Shown here in pieces: positions 1 to 5,452 of a DNA stretch of 19,555 nt. The translations under genes and the position numbers were made by a program. Source of the stretch: JBAYJM01 sp041665065 (GTDB lineage: Bacteria > Patescibacteriota > Patescibacteriia > 2-01-FULL-39-33); NCBI GenBank assembly GCA_041665065.1, contig JBAYJM010000020.1, positions 1 to 19,555 on the forward strand, read 5' to 3'. Each line of letters opens with the position of its first letter. Position 1 is the stretch's first letter. The notes beneath the pieces were generated by a model. It was not told where the DNA came from. It saw only the letters and a list, made by a program, of their open reading frames with translations, and searched no databases.

Positions 1-1
1 A

Positions 2-259
2 AAAGAAGCAGAAGAAGAATTGGGTTTGGTAAATTTTAATTATACAAAAGGAGATAAAATCAGAGTAAGTACAAAGTACCAATATTTTGCTCAATGGTTT
101 TTGGCCGTAGTTGATAAGCCAATTGAAGATTTTAAAATTCAAAAAGAAGAGGTGGAGCAGATTAGATGGTTTAGCAGGGAAGAATTGGAAAATGATTTAG
201 AAAAAAATCCTGATAAGTATCTGAAAGGAATTGGGGGGTGCTTGGAAATGTTTAAGTAA
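2..259 (+). CDS. NUDIX hydrolase, C-terminal part (5' truncated by window)
   Basis: The reading frame is open from base 2, so the gene starts upstream of the window; the TTG at base 20 is internal. The first visible residues, KEAEEELGLV, fit the end of a NUDIX box (REUXEEXGU), the metal-binding helix of NUDIX pyrophosphohydrolases. The following beta-rich stretch and the segment EVEQIRWFSREEL (roughly residues 46-58 of the visible part) match the usual NUDIX tail, in which a conserved W-F-S/T-x-E-E-L turn follows the core. The gene ends in TAA and is followed by a weak terminator. The substrate cannot be told from this fragment; nucleotide cleaning or isopentenyl-diphosphate isomerase-like activity are both possible. 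The family call is fairly safe, the specific activity is open. Confidence 0.75.
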   Translation, partial: KEAEEELGLVNFNYTKGDKIRVSTKYQYFAQWFLAVVDKPIEDFKIQKEEVEQIRWFSREELENDLEKNPDKYLKGIGGCLEMFK

Positions 260-276
260 ATAAGGAAAAAATTATT

Positions 277-300
277 AAATCGCCATAACTGGCGGTTTTT
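277..300 (+). terminator. Weak intrinsic terminator after the NUDIX gene
   Basis: A CGCC/GGCG stem with a 6-nt loop (281-294), extended by an A-run and a T-run on either side, ends in T5. It overlaps the extended -10 element of the next gene. Confidence 0.6.
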
Positions 301-308
301 GTTATAAT
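300..308 (+). promoter_or_regulatory. Extended -10 promoter of the PIF1-like helicase
   Basis: TGTTATAAT is a perfect extended -10 with no good -35. The expected transcription start is near 315, only about 8 nt before the ATG at 323, so the mRNA would be almost leaderless. Confidence 0.6.
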
Positions 309-322
309 GAGCCAGTTACAAT

Positions 323-1711
323 ATGACTCAATCACAAGCGTTAGAAATCTTAAAAATGGGGCATAATGTCTATCTGACCGGCTCGGCAGGAAGTGGAAAG
401 ACATATCTCCTAAATCAATACATCAAATACCTCAAGGGTTTGCATGTCGCTGTTGGTATTACCGCATCAACAGGAATTGCTGCTAGTCATATCAACGGCC
501 ACACGATCCACTCATGGTCGGGAATCGGAATTAAAGATATTTTGACAGCTAAAGATTTAAATACGATTGCTAAAAAGAAAAAAGTGCGTGATCGCATGAC
601 GCAGGCTAGAGTTTTGGTCATAGATGAGATTTCCATGCTTGATGCTAAGCGCCTAGACGCCATTGAACAAATTTGCCAGCGCATCAGAAAAAACCATAAT
701 GCCTTTGGCGGACTGCAGGTAATTTTATGCGGAGATTTTTTTCAGTTGCCTCCGATTCGTGATGGAGGTTCGTCAGTTGAATTTTCTATATTTTCCAAAT
801 CCTGGCAAAGCCTTGATCTGAAAGTTTGCTATCTAAGCGAACAGCACAGGCAAACCGATAAAAACTTTTTGAAAGTTCTCAGTGATATTAGAAGCGGGAA
901 TGCAAATTCTTCAACGCATGAAATAATGCTCACACGTTTTAATCAGCCATTGGCCGAAAATATTTGTGCTACTAAATTATTTACTCACAACGTAAATGTA
1001 GATTCTTTAAATGATTATTATTTGAAAGAGTTAAAAGGCACAGAGCATATATTTGAGATGCAATCCAGCGGTACGGCGAAACTACTTACTGAATTAAAAA
1101 AGGGTTCGCAATTCCGGGAAAAATTAATTTTAAAAGAGGGTGCGATTGTGATGTTTATAAAAAATAATTTTGAATTTGGATATATCAATGGCACATTGGG
1201 AAAGATTATCGGCTTTGATGATGAAAGCGGATATCCGATTGTGCGAGTTAAATCGGGTCAGGAAATCATTGCCTCGCCGGAGCCTTGGGTGATAGAAGAA
1301 GATGGCGAAGTACTTGCGGTCATCAAGCAGGTTCCGCTTCGTTTGGCCTGGGCCATTACTGTCCATAAAAGCCAGGGCATGAGTTTGGATGCGGCCGAAA
1401 TTGATCTGAGCAAATCTTTTGAAATGGGAATGGGCTATGTGGCGCTCTCCCGTGTGCGGTCGCTTGATGGCATAAAACTTTTGGGGATAAATGAAATGGC
1501 ATATCGAGTCAATCCAAAAATTATTGAATTTGACAAAAGGCTTTTTGAAATGTCGGATCAGACCATGGAATATCTAACTGATATGGCAGAAAATGAAAAA
1601 GCGGTTAGGCAAGAAAGATATTTGAATTATTTATGCTCAAGGCAGGATAGTTTTTTAAATAACAACGAGGAAGATTTATATGATAAAAAACGAAGTGACC
1701 TTCGCTGGTAA
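323..1711 (+). CDS. PIF1-like superfamily 1 DNA helicase
   Basis: This 462-aa protein has a complete SF1 helicase motor. The Walker A is GSAGSGKT (20-27) and the Walker B is VLVIDEISMLD (97-107), with DEIS typical of the PIF1/RecD branch. Motif III is GDFFQLPP (137-144), EQHRQ lies at 173-177, and the C-terminal RecA domain carries AWAITVHKSQG (342-352) and YVALSRV (372-378). PIF1-family enzymes unwind DNA 5' to 3' and resolve G-quadruplexes and stalled forks. Compact PIF1-like proteins of this size are common in CPR bacteria. The acidic/basic tail after residue 410 has no recognised domain. There is no SD before the ATG; it is preceded by an extended -10 element and a very short leader. It is a single-gene unit. 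The exact role (replication, repair or competence) is not shown here. Confidence 0.92.
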   Translation: MTQSQALEILKMGHNVYLTGSAGSGKTYLLNQYIKYLKGLHVAVGITASTGIAASHINGHTIHSWSGIGIKDILTAKDLNTIAKKKKVRDRMTQARVLVIDEISMLDAKRLDAIEQICQRIRKNHNAFGGLQVILCGDFFQLPPIRDGGSSVEFSIFSKSWQSLDLKVCYLSEQHRQTDKNFLKVLSDIRSGNANSSTHEIMLTRFNQPLAENICATKLFTHNVNVDSLNDYYLKELKGTEHIFEMQSSGTAKLLTELKKGSQFREKLILKEGAIVMFIKNNFEFGYINGTLGKIIGFDDESGYPIVRVKSGQEIIASPEPWVIEEDGEVLAVIKQVPLRLAWAITVHKSQGMSLDAAEIDLSKSFEMGMGYVALSRVRSLDGIKLLGINEMAYRVNPKIIEFDKRLFEMSDQTMEYLTDMAENEKAVRQERYLNYLCSRQDSFLNNNEEDLYDKKRSDLRW

Positions 1712-1754
1712 AAAGTGCGCCATAGAATACGAGGACTGTGAATTGGGTAGGTGA
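1680..1754 (+). CDS. Possible 24-aa microORF overlapping the helicase 3' end
   Basis: An ATG at 1680, preceded by a GAGG-type SD at 1668-1671, opens a 24-codon frame (begins MIKNEVTFAGKK, ends ELGR) that overlaps the last 32 nt of the helicase gene and stops at TGA. The sequence has reasonable composition and two Cys, but no family is recognised. It would be the only TGA stop among the genes seen here. It could be a translationally coupled microprotein, a remnant of a gene cut by the adjacent GC-rich island, or chance. Low confidence. Confidence 0.25.
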   Translation: MIKNEVTFAGKKCAIEYEDCELGR

Positions 1755-1798
1755 GACAATTATAAGCAGAGCTAAGGAATTATTAATTTTATTTAAAT

Positions 1799-1838
1799 AA
1801 AAAAATGCCCCAACACGCAGCGTTTCGTGTGCCGGAGC
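1799..1838 (-). terminator. Intrinsic terminator of the 132-aa GC-rich cassette gene
   Basis: Read on the minus strand, GCTCC...CACG pairs with CGTG...GGGGC and is followed by A and T7. The T-G wobble in the stem pairs only on the minus strand (it becomes a C-A mismatch on the plus strand), which supports minus-strand direction. Confidence 0.65.
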
Positions 1839-1867
1839 AATACCAGGGGGTAGGGGGGGGTGGTCCT

Positions 1868-2266
1868 TTACGCCGGTGTCTTGTTGCGGTAGACTACCTG
1901 CCACCCTTGTCGGATGTCGATGTACTTATTGGTGGTCTCTGGCATGGCCAGGTTGACGGCGTTCTCAAAGGTGACCTTTGCCACCTTGAGGAGCGCTCCA
2001 ATTGGTGCGATCTGCTGTTGTAGTTGTATTCGCGCGACGGTGTTGGGGTCTGCAGATGAGTCTGCTGTTTCCTCTTGTATCTTGATTGCTCTCCTGGTGA
2101 TCTCATCTTTCAGCCAGCCAATGTGGGTGTACATTTTACGAAGGTTGTCGCCTAGAACGCCGGCAACCAGATCACCCTCCCTTACTTCCTCCATTGGCTC
2201 ATCCGCCGGTGTTACCACCGTGCCTTCGACACCATCCCTCACTTCATTTAGTAGTGTAATCGGCAT
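1868..2266 (-). CDS. Hypothetical helical protein (132 aa) in GC-rich cassette A
   Basis: The ATG at 2266 is preceded by an SD-like AAGGA about 11 nt upstream. I recognise no family. The first 35 residues are rich in acidic residues and prolines (for example TPADEPMEEVREGD). The middle, about residues 38-110, looks alpha-helical and amphipathic, with a Gln-rich stretch (RIQLQQQ). The C-terminus is GWQVVYRNKTPA. There is no signal peptide or membrane segment, so a cytosolic location is likely. The gene is clearly more GC-rich than its neighbours and uses codons (CTC, GCC, GGC, ATC) that the host genes avoid. It is a stand-alone unit with its own promoter at 2318-2347 and a terminator at 1799-1838. 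A longer plus-strand ORF overlaps it, but that one lacks a promoter, an SD and a terminator. Recent horizontal origin is inferred. Confidence 0.65.
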   Translation of the reverse strand: MPITLLNEVRDGVEGTVVTPADEPMEEVREGDLVAGVLGDNLRKMYTHIGWLKDEITRRAIKIQEETADSSADPNTVARIQLQQQIAPIGALLKVAKVTFENAVNLAMPETTNKYIDIRQGWQVVYRNKTPA

Positions 2267-2317
2267 ACGTCGTCCCCATCCTTTTCTTTTGCGGTTTAGA
2301 GCCAGAAGTGCATATCT

Positions 2318-2347
2318 TTTATATCATAATTATATTATTTGCGTCAA
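2318..2347 (-). promoter_or_regulatory. Sigma70-type promoter of the 132-aa cassette gene
   Basis: On the minus strand TTGACG (2342-2347) and TATAAA (2318-2323) are separated by 18 nt. The leader to the ATG is about 45 nt and includes an AAGGA SD. The promoter is AT-rich although the gene it drives is GC-rich. Confidence 0.6.
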
Positions 2348-2399
2348 TTAAATTGTAAAATTAGATTAAAGTTAATTAATATCTTATTTAGCATTACTT

Positions 2400-2408
2400 T
2401 GCTATAAT
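2400..2408 (+). promoter_or_regulatory. Extended -10 promoter upstream of tspO
   Basis: TGCTATAAT matches an extended -10; no good -35 is visible. The expected start near 2415 leaves about 25 nt of leader. Confidence 0.5.
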
Positions 2409-2439
2409 TAAATAAATATTAAAAATAAGCTACCTTGCC

Positions 2440-2910
2440 ATGAAAATTATTAAGTTTATTGTGTCCATAGCTATCCCTTTGCTTGTCGGCTTTGTCGGAT
2501 CGCTAGTCACCATACCAAGTATAGACAGTTGGTATCAACTATTAAATAAGCCGTCTTTTAATCCGCCAAACTGGATTTTTTCACCCGTCTGGACCGCTTT
2601 ATTTATTTTAATGGGTATTAGTTTATTTATTATTTGGATTAATAAAAACAACTCAAAAGCAAAGAGGATATTTGTCGGCCTTTTTATAATCCAGCTCATA
2701 TTAAATTTTTTGTGGTCGTTTATATTTTTTGGCTGGCATTCGCCTTTCTGGGCGTTGATGGAAATTATTCTCCTTTTGATTTCCATAATTGCCCTGATAA
2801 TTTCTGCAGGAAAAATCTCAAAGGCTTCGGCTTGGCTGTTGGTCCCATATTTATTGTGGGTAGGTTTTGCAACTTTTTTGACCTTTAATATTTGGATGTT
2901 AAATAAGTAA
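2440..2910 (+). CDS. tspO: TspO/MBR family membrane protein
   Basis: This 156-aa integral membrane protein has five hydrophobic segments, the TspO/translocator protein fold. Family signatures are easy to see: KPSFNPPNWIFSPVWTALF (about residues 37-55), NFLWSFIFFGWHSPFWALME (about 88-107), and a C-terminal segment with LLVPYLLWVGFATFLTFNIW (about 132-151). The Trp-, Asn- and Pro-rich pattern matches the tetrapyrrole/cholesterol-binding pocket of the family. In bacteria TspO proteins bind and may degrade porphyrins and are linked to stress or redox regulation. A CPR cell is unlikely to make tetrapyrroles, so its ligand here is unclear. It has no SD and is driven by an extended -10 element. A second membrane gene follows 46 nt later, possibly co-transcribed. 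Family identity is secure, function in this organism is not. Confidence 0.93.
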   Translation: MKIIKFIVSIAIPLLVGFVGSLVTIPSIDSWYQLLNKPSFNPPNWIFSPVWTALFILMGISLFIIWINKNNSKAKRIFVGLFIIQLILNFLWSFIFFGWHSPFWALMEIILLLISIIALIISAGKISKASAWLLVPYLLWVGFATFLTFNIWMLNK

Positions 2911-2956
2911 TTATTTATAATTATCGCAAGATAGTAATAATTAATAATAAAAAATT

Positions 2957-3304
2957 ATGAACTGGAAAAAAGCCATCGGCTTTGGCATCTTAATCTGGCT
3001 CATTATGTTTGCCCTTGTTTCGGCCACGCTTGGTTGGTATGACCAACTTTGGTTTAGAATTGTCCTTGCCATTATCGCGGGAATAATTTCCTTGATCTTG
3101 GCCGGCTATATCAAGCCGTCTAGTTATGCCAGGGCACTGACGTATGGCGTAGTTTTTGTTGTTATCGGCGTGATTCTTGATTTACTGGTTACTAGGAGAT
3201 TTAACGCTGCTATTTTTAGCGATTGGGTATTGTGGCTTAGTTATGTTTTGGTTCTTGTTGCTCCCATGCTTAGAGTTCAAAAAAAATCAACTACTACGAT
3301 TTAG
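2957..3304 (+). CDS. Small four-helix membrane protein, unknown function
   Basis: This 115-aa protein is almost entirely hydrophobic, with about four predicted transmembrane helices (near residues 7-25, 32-50, 60-80 and 88-106) and a short basic tail (RVQKKSTTTI). The N-terminus MNWKKAIGFGILIW reads as an uncleaved membrane anchor. I do not recognise a named family; similar short four-helix proteins are frequent hypothetical genes in CPR genomes. It lies 46 nt behind tspO in the same direction and ends in a strong terminator at 3320-3345, so both genes may share a transcript. The intervening AT-rich gap could also hold a promoter. Confidence 0.8.
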   Translation: MNWKKAIGFGILIWLIMFALVSATLGWYDQLWFRIVLAIIAGIISLILAGYIKPSSYARALTYGVVFVVIGVILDLLVTRRFNAAIFSDWVLWLSYVLVLVAPMLRVQKKSTTTI

Positions 3305-3319
3305 TTTTTATTAGGTTCT

Positions 3320-3350
3320 AAGGCCGCCTTTTGCGAGGCGGTCTTATTAT
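3320..3350 (+). terminator. Intrinsic terminator after the four-helix membrane protein
   Basis: A 9-bp stem (AAGGCCGCC with GGCGGTCTT, one G-T wobble) has an 8-nt loop and is followed by a TTATTAT tract. Confidence 0.8.
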
Positions 3351-3382
3351 CAAAAGCATTAATGGCCGGCACATAATTTTTT

Positions 3383-3391
3383 TGTTATAAT
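3383..3391 (+). promoter_or_regulatory. Extended -10 promoter of the flavodoxin gene
   Basis: TGTTATAAT, preceded by a T-run, is identical in form to the elements at 300 and 13375. The predicted start near 3398 gives a leader of about 23 nt with no SD. Confidence 0.6.
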
Positions 3392-3420
3392 AATGGCGGC
3401 TTTAAATAATTAATAAATTT

Positions 3421-3897
3421 ATGAAATCATTAATAATTTTTTATTCTCTAGATGGCAATACCAGATTTTTGGCCAATGAGATGGCAAAGGAAATCGGCGC
3501 AGACTTATTGGAGTTAAAGCCGGAAAAGAGCATAAATGCCGGTAATTTTATGAAATACTTTTGGGGCGGAAAGCAGGTAATGATGAATGAAAGGCCAAAA
3601 TTGTTGGCAATGGAAAATAAGCCGGCTGATTATGAATTATCAATAATTGGAACTCCGGTTTGGGCTTCAAATTTTGCTCCAGTTTTTAAAACTTTCTTTT
3701 CGGAAGTAAAAATAAGAGATAAAAAAATAGGCCTCTTCTGTTCTTGCGGTGCCAGCGCCGGCAATGCCATAAATAATTTTAGGGATGAGCTAACAGGTAA
3801 TAATATATTAAGTGAAATGGTGTTTATTAATCCCTTAAGAAAGCCGGAGGAAAATTCAACAATAGCCAAAGAATGGGTAAGGAAAATGGTGCAATAG
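3421..3897 (+). CDS. Flavodoxin family protein
   Basis: This 158-aa protein is a typical short-chain flavodoxin. It opens with a beta strand (KSLIIFYS) leading into the FMN-phosphate loop SLDGNTR (residues 9-15, corresponding to the S/T-x-T-G-N-T loop). It continues with a second alpha/beta unit, the strand-and-turn IIGTPVWASNFAPVFKTFF (about 76-94) that frames the isoalloxazine ring, and IGLFCSCGASAGNA (about 103-116). Asp replaces the usual Thr in the phosphate loop, which is seen in some members. The protein would carry electrons in the cytosol; partners are not encoded nearby. It is transcribed alone from an extended -10 promoter and ends in a terminator at 3956-3983. Confidence 0.9.
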   Translation: MKSLIIFYSLDGNTRFLANEMAKEIGADLLELKPEKSINAGNFMKYFWGGKQVMMNERPKLLAMENKPADYELSIIGTPVWASNFAPVFKTFFSEVKIRDKKIGLFCSCGASAGNAINNFRDELTGNNILSEMVFINPLRKPEENSTIAKEWVRKMVQ

Positions 3898-3955
3898 CAA
3901 TAATTGATGGGTGTGGGGTTTGAGGGTTGCAATTAGCTTATTTTTATGTTAATAT

Positions 3956-3983
3956 AAAAGCGCATATTTTGGCGCTTTTTTTA
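3956..3983 (+). terminator. Intrinsic terminator after the flavodoxin gene
   Basis: A perfect 8-bp stem (AAAAGCGC with GCGCTTTT) has an 8-nt loop and runs into T7. It is about 58 nt past the stop codon; nothing else is seen in that gap. Confidence 0.85.
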
Positions 3984-4029
3984 TTAAGAATTGATTAATA
4001 ATTTAGGTCAAATTTTACTCTAGTTTATT

Positions 4030-4101
4030 GCCCAAATAGCTCAGTGGTAGAGCAACCGCCTTGTAAGCGGTAGGTCGTCAGTTCGAATCTGACTTTGGGC
4101 T
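4030..4101 (+). tRNA. tRNA-Thr (anticodon TGT)
   Basis: A canonical cloverleaf of 72 nt. The acceptor GCCCAAA pairs with TTTGGGC, the D stem is GCTC/GAGC with loop AGTGGTA, and the anticodon stem ACCGC/GCGGT holds loop CTTGTAA. The T arm is GTCAG-TTCGAAT-CTGAC. The discriminator is T and CCA is not encoded. All arms pair fully and the G18-G19 and TTCGA elbow bases are present, which makes it a useful internal control for the two abnormal tRNAs in this window. Confidence 0.95.
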
Positions 4102-4134
4102 TTGTCATCAAATAATAATTTATAGATAATCAGT

Positions 4135-4290
4135 ATGTCACAAGATAACATGATAAAATTCGAATGCACTGCTTGCAAAAAAGTGAATTATTTTTCCAGA
4201 AAAAACAAAAAGCTTTTAAAGGAAAGATTGGAGCTTAAGAAATATTGCAAGCATTGCAAGGAGCATACAGCACACAAAGAAACCAAATAA
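4135..4290 (+). CDS. rpmG: 50S ribosomal protein L33
   Basis: A 51-aa basic protein with the zinc-binding version of L33: CTAC at residues 11-14 and CKHC at 38-41, joined by the Lys-rich segment typical of the family, and a C-terminus KEHTAHKETK like other L33 proteins (usual length 49-55 aa). L33 is a small large-subunit protein near the E site. The gene sits between tRNA-Thr and tRNA-Trp, an arrangement that in many bacteria precedes secE-nusG-rplK; here a terminator follows the tRNA and secE is absent from the window. No SD is visible before the ATG; the gene is probably co-transcribed with the flanking tRNAs. Confidence 0.93.
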   Translation: MSQDNMIKFECTACKKVNYFSRKNKKLLKERLELKKYCKHCKEHTAHKETK

Positions 4291-4308
4291 CGGTTAAGGC
4301 CGTTATCT

Positions 4309-4379
4309 GGGGGCGTAGTTCAACAGTAGAACGTCGGTCTCCAAAACCGCAGACGAGGGGGCAGCACCTTCCGCCCCTG
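4309..4379 (+). tRNA. tRNA-Trp (anticodon CCA) with an abnormal T loop and D loop
   Basis: The 71-nt sequence folds as a cloverleaf. The acceptor GGGGGCG pairs with CGCCCCT (first pair G-T), the D stem is GTTC/GAAC, and the anticodon loop CTCCAAA gives CCA. The discriminator is G73, the usual bacterial tRNA-Trp identity base. The T stem GAGGG/CCTTC encloses loop GGCAGCA in place of TTCRANN. The D loop AACAGTA lacks the usual G18-G19 pair, and the top anticodon-stem pair is T-C. The context (directly after rpmG) is right for trnW. It is either a divergent functional tRNA or a decaying copy. Confidence 0.8.
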
Positions 4380-4384
4380 CAGAT

Positions 4385-4420
4385 AATAAAACAGTCCGCC
4401 ACCGGGGGCTGTTTTATTTT
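4385..4420 (+). terminator. Intrinsic terminator after tRNA-Trp
   Basis: A perfect 10-bp stem (AATAAAACAG with CTGTTTTATT) encloses a GC-rich 14-nt loop and is followed by TTTTATTTT. The A and T flanks would allow function in both directions. Confidence 0.75.
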
Positions 4421-4437
4421 GGTTGTGGATAACTTTA

Positions 4438-4465
4438 TTGTAAATTTAGGTAAGGGGGATATAAT
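4438..4465 (+). promoter_or_regulatory. Sigma70-type promoter of GC-rich cassette B
   Basis: TTGTAA (4438-4443) and a perfect TATAAT (4460-4465) are 16 nt apart. The expected start is near 4472, about 135 nt before the cassette ORF. Confidence 0.6.
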
Positions 4466-4469
4466 AAAT

Positions 4470-4530
4470 ATGAGCACAACTAAACTCCTTTGGTAAGGAG
4501 TCGCTCCAAGTCTTCCACGAGGAAGTCTTG
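4470..4530 (+). promoter_or_regulatory. Structured leader of cassette B with an 8-codon ORF and tandem hairpins
   Basis: Directly after the promoter, an ATG at 4470 opens an 8-codon frame (MSTTKLLW, stop 4494-4496). It runs into hairpin 1, ACTCCTT-TGGT-AAGGAGT (4484-4501). Hairpin 2 is CAAG-T-CTTCC, loop ACGA, GGAAG-T-CTTG (4507-4530). The GGAG of hairpin 1 could instead pair with CTCC at 4504-4507, so the two folds exclude each other. The leader peptide is doubtful because the ATG lies at the predicted start site. Confidence 0.35.
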
Positions 4531-4606
4531 AGAAGTAAAGACAAGGTGTTTTTGCAAAGTAGTAAAGTAACGGTAACTAGGGCTGGTTCAACTGGAGAAG
4601 ACTCTC

Positions 4607-4774
4607 ATGACGGAACGTGACACCACCATTCAGGATCAAGGTATCCGCAAGGCGAAGGGCTTCTGGTCGACGTTGGCTTTCCGCGGACGTGCGGCGGCTG
4701 CTCTGCTCGGCATCGGCGCGATCGACCTCCGGCGACACAACGGCATCGGCGCCACCCCGGAAGCGACCCGGTAG
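4607..4774 (+). CDS. 55-aa basic small protein in GC-rich cassette B
   Basis: The ATG at 4607 has a good SD (GGAGAAG, 6 nt upstream). The predicted 55-aa product begins MTERDTTIQDQGIRKAK, then has a short Ala/Leu/Gly-rich segment (about residues 24-40, AAAALLGIGAID) that could be a weak amphipathic or membrane-associated helix, and ends PEATR. It is rich in Arg and Lys. I recognise no family. The GC-rich codons contrast with the AT-rich flanks. A 113-codon minus-strand frame overlaps it, but that one has a TTG start and no promoter or terminator of its own. About 185 nt of GC-rich sequence with no further convincing ORF lies between this stop and the terminator at 4961, so the transcript might act partly as RNA. 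Confidence 0.45.
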   Translation: MTERDTTIQDQGIRKAKGFWSTLAFRGRAAAALLGIGAIDLRRHNGIGATPEATR

Positions 4775-4960
4775 GCTCAATAGGAATGTAGCCAACCGGC
4801 GCAAGCAATAGGGTAGGATCGATTTTGATTCCACCACGGCGCGCTCCAAACTCCTCAGACTCCAGTCATGAACTGGTTTCGGTGGGACAGATGTTTCTAA
4901 AGTATGCCGGCTCGTCAACGCGAGTCCCTGCAGCTAAGAAGCAACTGTTCCTCTTTTTTT

Positions 4961-4981
4961 CACCCAAATAGGGTGTTTTTT
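4961..4981 (+). terminator. Intrinsic terminator closing cassette B
   Basis: The stem CACCC/GGGTG with loop AAATA is followed by T6 and preceded by T7. Between 4775 and 4960 I see GC-rich DNA with no supported gene. Confidence 0.75.
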
Positions 4982-5024
4982 AATCCAATTTTAATTTATT
5001 AATAGTAATTTAAAATTAAAAAAT

Positions 5025-5324
5025 ATGAACAACAATTCGTGGACAAAAATAAAAAGCGATTATAAAGAAGTGGTAGGGAAAATTGATATATTGGTCAAAA
5101 ATGGCGACGATGATGAAAAAGAGTTTTGGAAGGATGCCAAAAATCAACTCCAAGAGGCAAAAAAGGAGGCAGAACAAAAAGTGGAAATGCTTGAGCGAGG
5201 AACCGGTGAAGCGACCGAATATGCACAGCAGGAGTTTGAGGATATTTTTAATGATTTAAATAATATGTTGCTCTTTATTAAAGAAAGTTTTAGTTTAGGA
5301 GAAGATAATGAAACCGGCTCATAA
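5025..5324 (+). CDS. Acidic coiled-coil protein, unknown function
   Basis: A 99-aa hydrophilic protein, strongly acidic, with heptad-like helices over about residues 28-62 (EKEFWKDAKNQLQEAKKEAEQ region) and a second helix around 63-90. There is no signal peptide or membrane segment. It resembles the short helical hypothetical proteins common in CPR genomes; the pattern is loosely like apolipoprotein- or CsbD-like stress proteins, but I cannot assign it. It is AT-rich like the host, lacks an SD, and is followed after a terminator by the ABC exporter gene. Confidence 0.75.
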   Translation: MNNNSWTKIKSDYKEVVGKIDILVKNGDDDEKEFWKDAKNQLQEAKKEAEQKVEMLERGTGEATEYAQQEFEDIFNDLNNMLLFIKESFSLGEDNETGS

Positions 5325-5378
5325 TAATCTTAAATTAATATTATTCGGTCTGACTTAAAATAAATTTACCAAACTTTT

Positions 5379-5402
5379 AAAACCGTCTAGTCGGCGGTTT
5401 TT
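5379..5402 (+). terminator. Intrinsic terminator before the ABC exporter
   Basis: A 7-bp AAAACCG/CGGTTTT stem with a 9-nt loop ends in T5, just upstream of the promoter at 5410. Confidence 0.75.
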
Positions 5403-5409
5403 GAGTATG

Positions 5410-5438
5410 TTGCCAAAAACCTCTAAAAGTGCTAGAAT
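5410..5438 (+). promoter_or_regulatory. Promoter of the ABC exporter
   Basis: TTGCCA (5410-5415), a 17-nt spacer and TAGAAT (5433-5438) with an upstream TG (extended -10). The predicted start near 5445 lies downstream of the in-frame GTG at 5429, so the ATG at 5453 is the likely start codon. Confidence 0.65.
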
Positions 5439-5452
5439 TAGATGATGTTTTT

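Noticed and set aside
1914..2351. 145-codon plus-strand ORF opposite the cassette A gene
   Set aside because: Longer than the minus-strand gene but rich in Ser and Cys as expected for an antisense shadow of GC-rich coding DNA. The promoter, SD and terminator all fit the minus strand.
4577..4918. 113-codon minus-strand ORF across cassette B
   Set aside because: TTG start, no promoter on that strand, no terminator beyond its end, and low-complexity Arg/Ser/Pro composition. The plus strand has a promoter, an SD and a terminator.
4470..4981. tmRNA, RNase P RNA or 6S RNA in the structured region of cassette B
   Set aside because: None of the conserved sequence signatures of these RNAs is visible (no tRNA-like ends, no RNase P core motifs).
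5429..5452. GTG start at 5429 for the ABC exporter
   Set aside because: It lies within the -10 region of a well-formed promoter, so it would not be on the mRNA.
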